Assembly (NCBI GenBank): GCA_019914995.1
Contig: CM034130.1
Span: 5,394,001-5,458,000, forward strand
Reading direction: 5' to 3'
Origin: Acanthochlamys bracteata
Taxonomy: Eukaryota; Streptophyta; Magnoliopsida; Pandanales; Velloziaceae
DNA length: 64,000 bases
Positions 12,325 to 24,652 of this stretch are shown here, one piece after another (the stretch's first letter is position 1; every line of letters starts with the position of its first letter). Made by a program: the position numbers and the translations under genes. A model generated the notes under the pieces. The model ran no database searches. It was not told where the DNA came from and saw only the letters and a program-made list of their open reading frames with translations.

Positions 12325-12580
12325 GGCGTTTGGGATTGCGTTTCCCAAACGCTCCTTTTTAATTTTTTAATTTTATATTTTTTAATATATATTTTATAAA
12401 TATTTAAAATTTTTATTTAAAAGTAAATATTTATAATATATATTTTTCTAATGAGATTTTTTTATTATATATTTTTATTATTTTTTTAGAAATAAAAAGT
12501 AAAACTTATTTTTAAAAAAAATAAAAATATCTTTTATTTTAAAAAAACTTCATTTTATAAGTATTTTTAAAAAATGGGAA
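12325..12580. repeat. Tourist-like MITE, copy 3
   Basis: It begins GGGCGTTTGGGATTGCGTTT, immediately downstream of the RPN12 fragment. The AT-rich hairpin interior ends in CATTTTATAAGTATTTTT. The right terminal inverted repeat is eroded. Confidence 0.6.
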
Positions 12581-12597
12581 GAAAAGGGAGTCCCAAC

Positions 12598-13450
12598 TAG
12601 GGGTGGCAATATGGATTAATGGATCAGTTTCGTGTCAACCCATTTAATAATCGAGTCGAATTTGTTCAATTCTAACCCAACTTATGAATTTATACGGATC
12701 AAAATTGTCAACCCTAACCCAACCTACTAATAACTGAGTCAATTCGGATCGACCCATTTAATAATTAAAATTATTAATTATTTATTTTATATTTTTAAGT
12801 TTCAACGAAATTATAAGATCAGTTTGAATGAAAGTGTATGATATTTTTACTGACGAGATATAATTATGTCTGACAAAATATGCATTCCTTAATATCTTCA
12901 TCGGTACTTAAAATATCCAAAAAAATATTATTTTTATTTTTTGAAAATATATGATAACAGCTGAAATTTATGATTATAAATACATATTAATAATTTCGAT
13001 AAAAATTTTGATAAATATATCTATCTAACAAAATTTTCATAAAAATTTTTATACGAAATCTAAATTCGTCATTAAAAATATCTACATAGTAATACTTTCG
13101 ATAATATTATAATTTTTATCTTATACTATTTTACAAAGGTATAAAAATAAAAAATTAATTATAAATATAATATAATTTAATAGTTTGTAAATAACTATTA
13201 TCGATTATTTTTATTGCTAATATTTTATTATACGGTAAGAAAAAATTAAGAATTATTACTTCAAAAAGTGATATTTCGAATTGATAGGTCAATTTCGGGT
13301 TAACTCGAGTCGACCTATTTTGATAATCAGGTCAAATTCGTTCAACCCTAATCCAACTCATATATTTATATGGATCAATTTTTTCAACCCTAATTCTGAT
13401 TAAATAGATCGATTTCGGATTATATTTTCGGATTAGGTCATATATCTCTA
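12598..13450. mobile_element. hAT-like non-autonomous DNA element, copy A, with perfect 8-bp target duplication
   Basis: An 853-bp element that starts TAGGGGTGGCAATATGG and ends CATATATCTCTA. It is flanked on both sides by GTCCCAAC (12590-12597 and 13451-13458), a perfect 8-bp target-site duplication of the kind made by hAT transposases. There is no ORF. Interior phrases, such as GACCCATTTAATAATTAAAA and the ATATGCATTCCTTAATATCT region, recur in copies at 26.7 and 55.2 kb. The TAGGGGTGGCAA start is the typical end of plant hAT-type MITEs. Confidence 0.85.
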
Positions 13451-13458
13451 GTCCCAAC

Positions 13459-13964
13459 CTATAAAGAGATCCCATTAATTGTTGCAGTATCAACCAGATC
13501 CCATTAATAAATGCTTTTAAAAAGTGTTAAAATATCGTTAGAACTCTATAAATGTACAGTCCTGTCTATGAATTCTTTGGTACAGGAGTTGTTTGACAAA
13601 GCTTTTCATTTCACTTCACCATTTTACTTCAATTTTTTCTTTCCGATAAATTATACGTCATAAAATAGTGTTCTTCTTAGCCATGCTGCTCCTGCTTTCT
13701 AGGCGTTGCTGATAGTTTTTAATTCTACAATTTTGTGTTTGCTTGAAGCAGTGTTTACTTTCATAGTTTCTTATGGAGATTTTCCCCATTGGTTAGATGT
13801 TGTTGTTAGTGCTGGATTCTCTGCTTTTGTATTTCTTTTATTTTTTTTGTCATCTCTTTTATTGAGAATACTCTTAGATGCTTCAATATGCTTAAATGTG
13901 ATATGAAGCACTTCGTAATTGAGATAAGGTATTTGGATTCTTAGATATTTGTAGTCTTTGTAAG
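13459..13964. other. Intergenic DNA without a recognised gene
   Basis: A 66-codon ORF at 13706-13906 encodes a hydrophobic, Leu/Phe-rich peptide (FVFLLFFLSSLLLRI). It has no family match that I know and lies in AT-rich DNA. I regard it as chance or as a gene relic. Confidence 0.35.
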
Positions 13965-14210
13965 GATGGTAATATGAATTAACGGGTCGAATTCCGGTCG
14001 ATCTTTGTAATAATCAGATTAAAATTGTTCAATTTTAATTCAATTTATGTATTTATATGGATCAAAATTATTAACTTATTTAATAATAAAATTAAATTTT
14101 AGTTGACTTATTTAATAATTAAAATTAAAAAAAATAACTATTAAAATTAATTTCTAATAATAATAGGTAAAAATTGTTAATTATCATAATTTTTATTTTT
14201 TTTTAAAGAT
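13965..14210. repeat. Truncated hAT-like element relic
   Basis: It begins AAGGATGGTAATATGAATTA and continues with the family phrases (ACGGGTCGA, ATTTATATGGATCAAAATTA, TTATTTAATAATTAAAATTA). Only one end is recognisable. Confidence 0.5.
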
Positions 14211-16103
14211 CAAACTCATTGTTTGAAAATTTTTAAATTTTTTTTCATTCTAGATAAGTTTAATTTTATAAGCAATCCGAAATATCCCTAACTCAACGAG
14301 CTTTTCATTGAAACGGTTCAAATATGGAAATAGTAAGAGAGAGAACAAAAAAGAAAATTAAACGTAGAGTTGGGTGTGCTTTTTTAAACCAAAATTAAGT
14401 TATTAGAAAATAAATTATAAATAAAAGTAAGTTACTGTAAATAATATTATTAAATAATTTTGAATTTTGAATTTTGAATATTTTTATAAAAAATTATGCA
14501 TTGGAACTAATTTGTTATGTATTTTGTATATGAATTTAAGCTCGAAAGTGATTTTTTAGTAGAGAGTACTCTAAGATTAGTAAATAATGTGTTTGTGTAC
14601 TATACAAGATGAGTAAAATAGAGAATTAGAGAGCGTCTTCTAAAATTCATTCACAAAAAATATTTTTATTTTTAAATAAAACTTTTATAATATTATATAA
14701 TATTTATTAAAAAATTATAAAAAGTTTTTATGTCGTAAAATTTTACTATTTTTATTAAAAAAATAAAACTTAATTTTTGAAATAAATAACAATATTTTTT
14801 ATTTTTGAAAAGTATTCATTTTTATATGCCAAAACACACCCTTAGTTAAAATATAAACCTCAAACTAGATAGAAACGAAGAGTGCCCGTCTACTTTGTAT
14901 AAAAAAAAGTAGGAACTAGAACAAACCGTATGATTAAACATCATCGGACTTGATAGCACGTCGAGCACAACTATCTTTCTGGTGCACCGTCTTGTGTCTG
15001 GTTATCTTCGATTTGAACACGAGTTGGTATTCTTGACCACAAACAAATGTTGCGTCAAAACACGGACAAAATCAGAACAATATAAATAAATGAATAACAG
15101 TGAAAGGGTCGGTTCGAGAGAGATATATTAGTCGCGAATTCAATTCAAAAAATCAATCAATTGAATTCAAATTTGATTTTAAAGAGATTTAAGATTTGGA
15201 TTAATTTAAAATCGACACCATGCATTAATTGTATTTGGATCATCTTTGAACTATTCATAATTAATCGACACTCATTTTTAGTTTAGTTTATTCGCTTTGC
15301 TTAGTTTGATTATTTTAATTAATTTTTATTTAGTTAATCTATTTCTTAGAATAACTTTTCAATTTTTGAATTTATTTTCTAACAATTAGCACTTATTATT
15401 AATAATAGTTATTCTTTAGCTTTATTTAATAAATTAATTTAAGTTTGATCTATTATTAAATTAAAAGTAATAATTTGATTAATATAAATATATAAATCGT
15501 GTTAAGTTCGAACAATTTGTCTCATCCCTAGGTACATAAGGGAATTGACGAAAACCGGCGCCTGCTAAATTAAAATAAGTGAGACACAATGAGAAAAGTA
15601 AATATCGCCTTTGTAATCTAAGAACGTATTTTTTGTAAAAGAATTTTTTTAAAACAAAAAATATTTTAAAATTTTTAATAAGTTCCATTTTTTATATAAA
15701 TAATAATAATATCTCACAATATAAAAATTTTTATACTTCTAAATTTTAAAAATTTTTTATATAATATTATAAAAATTTATTAAAACTATAAAATTAGAAT
15801 AAAAAATTAAGCACGGTAAAACAAAATCTTAAGGTTAGAGACCACAAGTGGACTCATATCTAAAATGTGAACTCACTTCAATCGGTTCTATTCAGAGTTC
15901 AGAGTAGTTTAGAAATATTCTTAAAAATATTTTTTAAAGAAAAATATATTTATTTTATTACAAAAAAATATATTTTTATCTAAATAATAAATAAATAATA
16001 AATTTTTATGATAAATTTTTTTATAAAATATTATAAAGAACCTATTAAAAATTGTGAACTAAAAAAGTTAAAAATTATTTTTCAGTTGCCAAACAACTAA
16101 GAG
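14211..16103. other. AT-rich intergenic DNA with eroded MITE relics
   Basis: No gene. Around 14640-14850, 15640-15830 and 15910-16095 there are AT-rich hairpin-type stretches resembling decayed MITE interiors. At 15530-15580 the phrase CCGGCGCCTGCTAAATT looks like LTR or primer-site-adjacent sequence of a gypsy element, but nothing confirms it. Confidence 0.4.
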
Positions 16104-16658
16104 TAGGGGTGGCAAATTTATACCTGATCCGAAACCGATCCGAAAAGATCGTATTCGAGTCAAATCTTAGTCGGATTGGATCGATTTCGGATCGACCTAA
16201 AAATGACCCGAGAATTTTAAATGAGTTCGGATCGGATTCGAATTGACCCGAAATTAACCCATATAATTATTTATAAAATATATATTATTAAATAATTAGA
16301 AAATAATAGCAAAATTTTGAATTTAGTTTGTATATATATATATATTAATTTATTTTAATTTAACTAATTTTTATTTCATTTATAAATTTTGTCAAAGTTA
16401 TTTTTTTTCTTTTTAAATATATCATAATTAATAATTTATATATATTATTATTAAAAATTAATATTTATAATTTTTATTTTAATAATTTTAATTATTAATA
16501 GGTCGATCCGAGTTTGACTCGGTTATAAATAAGTTGGATTAGGGTTGACAATTTTGACCCATATAAATAAATGAGTTGGGTTAGGATTGAACAATTTTGA
16601 TCCGATTATTATATGGGTCAATCCGGAACGGATCTAGGAATCTGAATTATCACCCCTA
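16104..16658. mobile_element. hAT-like element, copy B
   Basis: About 555 bp with terminal inverted repeats: the left end is TAGGGGTGGCAA and the right end TTATCACCCCTA (reverse complement TAGGGGTGATAA). The interior shares family phrases (ATTAATAGGTCGATCCGAG, GTTGGATTAGGGTTGACAAT). No clear target duplication was found, probably because another copy abuts it. Confidence 0.7.
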
Positions 16659-16660
16659 GC

Positions 16661-17219
16661 TAGGGGTGACAATTCGCGTATATGGATCAATTTTGGATCT
16701 ACACATATAATAACTGTGTTAAAATTGTTAAATCTTAACTTGACATATTTATTTATATGGATCAAAAGTGTCAATTCTAATCAAACCTTTTTAATAATCG
16801 AATCAAAACCGAATCGACCTATTTAATAATTAAAATTATTATAATAAATTTATAAATATTAATTTTTAGAATAATATATAAAAATTATTAATTATGATAT
16901 ATTTAAAAAGAAAAAATATTAATCTTGATAAAATTTATAAAAAGTAAAAATTAGTTAAATTAGGATAAATTATATATATATATATATATATATAAATTAA
17001 ATTCAAATTTTATAATATATTATTAAATAATATATACTATATAAATAGTTATATACGTTAAACAGATCAATTTTGAGTCAAACTGAATCCGACTCGAATT
17101 TATTTAAATTTTTTGATCAATTTTGAATGGACACAAAATTGATTCAAATTTGACTAAAATTTGATCCGAATCTGATTTTTTCCGATCGTCTGTGGATCTG
17201 ATTGAAATTTGCCACCGTA
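16661..17219. mobile_element. hAT-like element, copy C, directly abutting copy B
   Basis: It starts TAGGGGTGACAATTCG two bases after copy B ends, and ends AATTTGCCACCGTA (reverse complement TACGGTGGCAAATT). A pure TA run lies at about 16970-16995. The interior carries family phrases such as CCTATTTAATAATTAAAATT. No ORF is present. Confidence 0.65.
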
Positions 17220-17639
17220 CGATCCCTTCTTTTTGGCTTGAGTGGTCCAGCTACCAGGATCTCGCAACCTTTTGCCAATATTAAAACATTTGGACGGGCA
17301 AAATTAAACATCTCTCCCACAAAATAATAACCTTTCTTTTTTATCAAAAGAAAGCTCCAGCATTTCTTTCACTTTTATAAATCATTTATTTTATTAAAAA
17401 TTACTTTTAATTCACTTTTAGCTATATAAAAATAAAAATAATAAGAACTTAAATTTTCTTATAAAGAAATTAAAAATTGAAATTCACTTCTAACAATACT
17501 AATTTAATTTTTAATAACTTATTTTCAAACAGTCAGATTATGTTATAATTTTTTTTTTTTTTTTGGGAAAAGATTTGAAGATTTTGTTGTTGGTAATTTT
17601 GTGGTTGCTTCTGACCGACTCGCCTATACGTCTCTCTCG

Positions 17640-18146
17640 CTCTCTGCTTTATATATCCCTCTTCGTTTTTGCTTTCTTTTCATGTTACCCTTTCTTTTGT
17701 TTGTTAATTTTTGTAATATTTCTCTATCTGTCAAGCTTTCAATTTTGAACTTTTCTCTCTTTTCCTTTTGGGGATAAAGAAGAGATTGAGTTGAATTCTT
17801 ATCTCGATTCCATTATAGAAGGCCCCGATTCCCAAGCAAGGATCAGTCTATCCGAAGGTATGCACTAATTATCGAGCTTCTACTCTTCTAAAAATCTCTT
17901 CTTTATGTTCATGTCATTCGTTTCTTCTTCTCTGAGAGAAACTTTGAGGTTTGTTTTTGTCCTTGTCGTTGTGTGGTTTATTGATGATTGCTAGTCTGTT
18001 GCAAATTTTTTACACTAATTTCGATTGATTTATCTAACTTGGGGATTCTTTCAGCAGGGCCTCTAAATTATTGAATTTGGTGCTGCTAATTTGTTCAGAA
18101 TCGTGGATTAATTGGTGAATTATAATAGTACGGATCATTTTTTGCA
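17640..18146 (+). promoter_or_regulatory. Invertase core promoter, 5' UTR and leader intron
   Basis: A TATA-like TTTATATATC lies at 17648-17657 in CT-rich sequence. A leader intron is likely. Its donor AAG/GTATGC begins the intron at 17858. The acceptor reads TTTCAGCAG, so the intron ends at 18057, or at 18054 with the other half of this NAGNAG tandem acceptor. The leader then continues to the ATG at 18147. No ATG intervenes between the acceptor and the start codon. Confidence 0.55.
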
Positions 18147-21100
18147 ATGGCTGGAGTTTCTGAGGTTGCTTTATATGTTGTTTCTGGTACAATGGCTGCT
18201 TTGCCATTTAATACTCATTCATACTGTCCAAAGAAGACGCCTTTGTCAAATTTCAGACTAATTCAGAGGTGTACTAGGGATTTTGATAATGTAGCTAACA
18301 GTCGATCGAAATCACATATTTGCCAATGCCAGCGAGCAGAAGGAATGAATGCTGATGGAAATGGTAGTTGGTTAAAGGAATCGGTTACTATGACTAGCCA
18401 GTTTCTTAGTGAGGTGACTGCGCAGAAAGTTATTGGAATCGATGACTTCCATCCGCTAAGGCATGAGGTTGGAGAGCATAAGGGAAAGGAGGAGAAGAAT
18501 ATCATAATTGGACCTGTCCCTCCCACAGCTAAGCATGGAGCACCAAAGCATGCTGTGGCAAAGAAAAAGGGAGAAACTATTGACGATGAAGCTTGGCGTC
18601 TGTTACGGGAATCAGTTGTTCATTATTGTAACAGCCCTGTTGGGACCATTGCTGCTAATGACCCTGCTGATGCAAATGCTTTGAACTATGATCAAGTCTT
18701 TATTCGGGATTTTGTACCCTCCGGAATGGCTTTTCTTCTCAAGGGGGAGTATGAGATTGTCAAGAACTTCATTCTTCATACTCTCCAACTGCAGGTAGCT
18801 TGCTTTTCTTTTTTACAGGAATAACTGCATTCTGTCATTTATACTTGTTGATTGGGTTATTGTGTACACAATTCTCTTTGTGACTGGTGCTAAGTGACTA
18901 TCTTGAGCTATTGAACTATCTTTATGAGGAGTATTTACAAGTTAAGATTCTGAAAATACAGAAAGTGGGGGGTTTTGTTGAATAGCAGCACTTAGCCCAA
19001 CTCGGTGCAAATAGTTTGATTACTGTTTGCACTTTACTTGTAACTGGTGTATGCCTTTTCTGTAGTTGAATGGCTTGACCTTATTTTGTTATTTCTCTTG
19101 CAATTTTTCATAGAGCTGGGAAAAAACAATAGATTGCCATAGTCCTGGCCAGGGTTTGATGCCTGCCAGCTTCAAGGTACGCACCGTCCCACTTGATGGT
19201 GATGAATCAGCAACCGAGGAGGTGCTGGACCCAGATTTTGGAGAGTCTGCTATAGGGCGTGTGGCACCAGTTGACTCAGGCAAGCAATCTTTACTAGAAT
19301 GTTGTTCAGAACACTTTGCTTAATGCTATTAGGATGAACTGATTTAAGACATATGGCATATATGGCATTTTGCTTTGTCATTTGATAAACTGGGTCACCA
19401 TCGTTATTTCAGTATTGTTGTAATGATGTGCCAGCAAAACCTGTGATCCTTGAGATTGACACTGTAGTTCCATATGGCAGGATTATGGTGGATTATACTT
19501 CTACGAGCTTACGGGAAGTTGTCTGGTGACCTCTCAGTCCAGGAGAGGATTGATGTTCAGACTGGGATCAAAATGATACTGAAGCTTTGTTTGGCTGACG
19601 GCTTTGACATGTTTCCGACATTGCTTGTCACTGATGGTTCTTGTATGATAGATCGACGTATGGGTATTCATGGTCACCCTCTCGAAATTCAGGTAATACT
19701 TCTTTTACTGATCTAGCGGCTGGCTACTGCCATGGCTACCTTGACGTCAGTCCAGGGTCGTTCATATGATAGATAACTTAATAGTAGAACTCAAAAGGAG
19801 ATCTGGTTTTTCCTACTTCTCCTAGGTTAAGAATATTCTACTTTCTGTCTATGATGCAAAGCAACAATCCTTTCTCTTTTGATGCAGGCACTCTTTTATT
19901 CTGCACTTCTATGTGCTCGTGAGATGCTTACCCCAGAAGATGGATCATTGGACCTCCTCCGTGCATTGAATAATCGGCTCATAGCACTGTCTTTCCATAT
20001 CAGGGAATATTACTGGATTGACATGAAAAAGCTTAATGAGATATACCGTTATAAAACAGAAGAGTACTCCTATGATGCAGTGAACAAGTTTAACATCTAC
20101 CCTGATCAGGTTTCTCCATGGCTGGTTGAGTGGATGCCTGATAAGGGAGGGTATTTCATTGGAAACTTGCAGCCCGCTCATATGGATTTCCGTTTTTTCT
20201 CCCTTGGGAACTTATGGTCTATTATCAGCAGCCTGGCAACGACACACCAGTCACATGCAATATTGGATCTTATAGAGGCTCGCTGGTCTGACTTAGTGGC
20301 TGATATGCCATTGAAGATATGCTATCCTGCTCTTGAGGGTCAGGAATGGCGAATAATTACCGGCAGTGATCCTAAGAACACGTAAGACTTCAAGCTTCCC
20401 TATTCATGTAACTGGAAGAAATTCTTAGCCTTCTCTAGTATTAATGTTAAATCTTTGCAGGCCTTGGTCATACCACAATGGAGGTTCTTGGCCAACGTTG
20501 CTCTGGCAGGTAAGCAGATATCATATCTGAGCTGTTAGAGAGTATTTTTAACTTGACATCTTTATTTGCTTGGTAGATTGATTCATGTCTTTTGTGAATA
20601 CTGAAGACGTACAAATACCAGTATTCTTCTGCATCTCTGTTATTTTTTTACAATTTCTTCATGCAACATATTCTTATGTGTTTGTGTTATGCAATCCATC
20701 CAAGCATGACCTTGTTCGTGCACTGTTCTTTCAAATTTCTTATGATATCCAGCTGAAAAATGACTAGTTTGCATGTAGACATTTATTCAAGGATATGTGT
20801 AGTTATCAGGCAACATTGGTTTTATCCACATCGTTTCCTTTTTTATAAAGGAGAATTGCAGCCACTTGTATCCATCTTCCTTATGCGTGATATTTTGTGT
20901 TTGTGCCAGCTTGCTGTTGCATGTATCAAGATGAATAGACTGGATATAGCCAGAAAAGCTGTCGAGGTTGCTGAAAGACGGATTGCTGAGGATAAGTGGC
21001 CAGAATATTATGACACCAAGCGAGCGCGTTTCATTGGGAAGCAGGCCCGCCTATACCAGACATGGTCTATTGCAGGTTTTCTAGTTGCAAAACAGCTTCT

Positions 21101-21230
21101 TGCTAATCCAGGTGCTGCCAAATATCTATGGAATGAAGAGGATGTTGAGATAATTAATGCCTTGAATTTCTTGGATCCAAGGAAGAAAAAGCGCAGCCGG
21201 AAGTTCTTCAAGAAGGGTTACATTGTATGA
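18147..21230 (+). CDS. Alkaline/neutral invertase, GH100, probably plastid-targeted
   Basis: Hydrolyses sucrose to glucose and fructose at neutral pH. Six coding exons: 18147-18794, 19114-19279, 19481-19692, 19888-20381, 20461-20509 and 20910-21230; these give 629 residues with consistent phases. The N-terminal 130 or so residues are Ser/Thr/basic-rich and variable, as in plastid transit regions. The conserved GH100 domain starts near [20 protein letters not shown] (from about residue 146). It continues with [10 protein letters not shown] (180-189), [66 protein letters not shown] and [15 protein letters not shown]. The Asp in the MIDRR region and the Glu in EWRIITG correspond, as I recall, to the GH100 catalytic pair. 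The C-terminus is basic ([15 protein letters not shown]). Intron 2 (19280-19480) uses a GC donor. It resembles the chloroplastic INV-E group; the exact paralogue is uncertain. Confidence 0.95.
19280..19480 (+). other. Non-canonical GC-AG intron of the invertase gene
   Basis: The exon ends with the first base of the Gly codon (GTTGACTCAG) and the intron opens GCAAGC, ending CATATGGCAG. Joining G with GA restores Gly and the conserved [11 protein letters not shown] order. No GT donor near 19280 preserves the frame and protein. AG/GCAAG fits the strong consensus expected of GC donors. Confidence 0.88.
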
Positions 21231-21690
21231 TATGATGCACCAATTTAGAGAGTTAGCGACACTGTAAATAACATAGATCATTGGACTTGTTGGCATGCAT
21301 GGGAATTTATGGTGCTTTGCAAAATTGCGCAAAGAAAAACATTGGAGTATGATCTACGTCATGCAAAGATTTCTGTTGTTATGATTTGGAAACGAAGTTA
21401 TACAAAGCTGGCATAAAATGTATGCGAAAAATGTATTACTGCATTGTTTCATCCTACTATGGAGTCCGTCAATACATTAAGCAATCAGCAATCAACCATT
21501 ATTGTATGAAAAAATTGGCAACGTTGTCTGTGTGGTGCTATATATGTGTGATTTCCTGAAAGGATATATATCATTTTCATATTATCATGACACCAAAAGC
21601 ATCCTGATGTAGTACTGAACGAGGATCTGTACAGTCATTGAGCTAACAACCTATAGATCCACATCGCTATAGAAGCTGCAGTATAGATAC
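21231..21690 (+). other. Invertase 3' flank and 3' UTR
   Basis: No further coding sequence on the plus strand. AT-rich 3' UTR-like sequence runs into the end of the minus-strand kinase pseudogene. Confidence 0.5.
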
Positions 21691-24213
21691 TCTTTCCATG
21701 TATTCTGGCTTCTTCATCAGAAATCTTGCTATCGAATCTTGCGCATGAGAACTCACAGCTGGGACACTCTGGAATCCCAGGTTCTGGAGATGATATTGCT
21801 TTATGTGGATTCATTCTTCACCCCAATGAATGGTGTCATGCCATGTAGTAGTCCGTAAAGAAATATCCGCTAGTGTCCACCAACATACAGAATTTCCATG
21901 TCCATCTCCTCTGATGACCTCAGGAGCCAAATATTCACGGTTTCCAACAAATGAATTTCAACGTGCATCAGTTAACTCTGCCATGAGTAGAGACAAGAGG
22001 CTTAGTTTGGGAAAAATGCTCAAATTTCTGCTTGTGAAATGTTGGTCGAGTGATGCAGGAAACTTGACCCCGAGCAGGATGAGGACAAAGGATTGGTTCC
22101 ATGCAGCCGAATTCAGAATAATGCCTCAACGGCTTCTTGGAAAGCTCATGAACGCCCAATGAAGATGATCTAAGCAGAATAAGTTTCACAGTATACCTCA
22201 GTAACAAGTCAAAATCAGATGGCGAGATATGGCCATCCTCGTGAACTAGAATGTTTCTCAGGTTTCAGGTCTCTGTATACTATGCCTAGCACATGCAGAT
22301 ATTCCAGAACTAGGAGGGCTTCAGCAAGGTAAATCCCGCAGAGAACTCCTCATTAGAGATGCTTTCTAATACATGCAAAGGCGATATGTCCTGTTAACTA
22401 GGTATGCATGTAGTGGCTGACATATAGTTTCTGCTGTATCACTAAAGGCGCTAATGTTGTTAAATGTCATGGAGTGGGGACCTAATGATGAAATATTTAG
22501 ACTAGTGGCAGTATCAATAAAATTGAGCCACAGAGAGCATTATCTAAATGCACGTGCAAAATCCAATATTGTTAAAGAACACAAACTATATGAACCAAGT
22601 TTGCTATTAGATATTAGCCTGAACCGAGTGCAGTTACTGAGATATCAACAGATGTATATCATTTAGTATTATTACCTGGCTGCTGGTTCAGTATAACAAT
22701 TCTTTGGTTGCCTCTGTCGAAGGATATGCAGTTACCACGTGAGCAGTACTCAATAACTAGACATGAGAGATTATTTGATGCGAAATGAAGCATATAATGT
22801 TGGAAGAAACGGATGATCCAGCATTTGAAGTATCTCTTTCTCTGTATGGCTCTGAGCATCTTTTTCCATCAATAACAATTCATTAAACATGACTTTCAGT
22901 GCAGAAAAGCATTTGGAACCAACTTGTTTGCAAGCTACACTGTCCCAGTAACCCCAGAACCGAGTCTGTTGAGCAGTTTGAAGTTATCCCATCTTCAGTT
23001 TCAATTTCGCATCAAAATATGATGGATTAGCTAGCCACCTTAATCCACTGACATGTTGGGCTTATTACCTTCCCACTGGAGCAACTTTAGATTGCTTTCC
23101 TCGCTTACGGTTGTGCCGCTGCTATAGTCACCTAAGCTACTTCTAGAATTTGAGAGCATTCTCCCTTTTACTTTAGCCTTGAACTTCCACTGACTAAGGC
23201 TCCTGCATCTCTCACACAATTAGCCCATGCTTGGGCTCCTTTTGCCAAAACCATAACATATATCTTTAGTACAAACTGAACTGCTAGCATCGAAACTGCA
23301 GGATGTTGTAGCTCCGAGTTTTTTCAGGGAGGGCAAACTGATGTTGTTAGAACCGCAACGACATTATTGCTGTCAATATACCTAACCTACTAGAGCTTCT
23401 AGGTATCTCCGCCTTTTCCTTTCCTACTTTGGAGAGCCTTGTTCCTCATTGCCAACTTGATCAAGTATGGGCGTATGCTTGTTTTTCCTATTACTAATTG
23501 AAGGCGCAGATGCAGTCTTAGAACTAACCATTCTTTCACTATCTGAATCTGCTGCAGAAGATGAACCTTTGATGTTAGTAAAAGTATCAGTCTCCTGCAT
23601 ATGTTCTGTTTCAGTCATTTGAGCTTAGGATATTTGAAGGAGATGCAACACTTTCCAGCGGACATGTCCTTGTCTAAAACTGGCTGGATCTCAGCTTTTT
23701 TGTCAGATGAATTTATTGTGCTCTCCAGAGGTATCAGGGAAATTTCTTCCGCATTCTCATTTTGGGAGTTTTTGGATAGATCAAAGTTGCTGGTTTGAGC
23801 GACCAAGGAAGCGTACAATTTCTTAATCTTACAAGCTTCAGAGACACTGGATGAGTCAACTGGCTTGACAATCTCTTCATTGCAGCCATCTCTGATGCCT
23901 GAGAAATGTATAACTTTCTTAATGCTTGTTTTATTGAAAAGGGCTCAGCATTTCCAGGTCCAGCCTGAGGTGCAAATCCTCTTTCAGGCTTCTTTGAAGC
24001 ACGCTTCTGGTGAGGAGGTCCCAAACTTTGTAGTGGGGCTCTGGAGTGAAGTTCCTTCATCATCTGATCAAGCTCATCATCCACTGGATACACATGACTC
24101 TTTCCATCTCTTTGATCCCCCTTCAGCTTAAACTTTAATGGACTAGATGCACTGGAACCATTACCCAAGGGCAGTTCTTCGATGATCTCATAAGTAGCTC
24201 CGGATGAAGACAT
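21690..24213 (-). pseudogene. KIPK-like AGC VIII protein kinase pseudogene
   Basis: Read right to left, an almost complete kinase is present in broken frames. It begins at an ATG at 24213 (MSSSGATYEIIEELPLGNGS) and reaches the plant KIPK-type signature ISQASEMAAMKRLS at about 23865-23910. A frame change follows, then LYASLVAQTSNFDLSKNSQN (about 23820-23755). The kinase domain follows from about 23010: NFKLLNRLGSG; the ILDHPFLP-like region at 22800-22830; NLSCLVIEYCSRG; ICMC and [10 protein letters not shown] at about 22270-22300; [13 protein letters not shown]; the [13 protein letters not shown]-like region [20 protein letters not shown] at about 21890-21950; then VPAVSSHAQDSIARFLMKKP near 21700. 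Many frameshifts and stops, including one right after YRDLKPE, make it non-functional. The family binds kinesin-like KCBP and acts in polar growth; that role is background only. Confidence 0.85.
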
Positions 24214-24652
24214 TGCTAGGAGTTGTAGAAGTACTAGATTTAACTATTATCTAGATACAAGATGATCGATGATCAATCTTAGAGGAAACTCTCTTCAGGT
24301 AGTCAAAGAGAGTGCATCCATAGGAATCTAAACTTCATAAAAGCATGTGGATCTGACATGCAAAGAGTATTCCAATCCATCATCAGTTGCAAAAACAGCA
24401 GAATTCAAAAAAAGAATACCAAATTCAAATCATGAAAAATGAAACATTAAATTATCACTGCATCTATGTGAAAGCAGTTTATATTAGTGTGCAGAACAAC
24501 CTCAGCTATTTTCACAAGGTACTGGTTGCTAGTTACTGATTTCATCAAAACATTTCTGGAGAGGAAAATGGATATCTCAAGTAAAATTTTTGTTCATGGT
24601 AAGTTAAAACTCATGCAACATCTCAAGATCATAAAAGCCAAAATACTAAGGC

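Noticed and set aside
15530-15580. Phrase ending CCTGCTAAATT shared weakly with 44850-44875, as possible gypsy LTR ends
   Set aside because: Similarity is short and no LTR pair or coding remnant supports it.
23865-24131. 88-codon plus-strand ORF and other ORFs at 21830-23800
   Set aside because: They are frame shadows of the minus-strand kinase pseudogene, which explains the sequence better.
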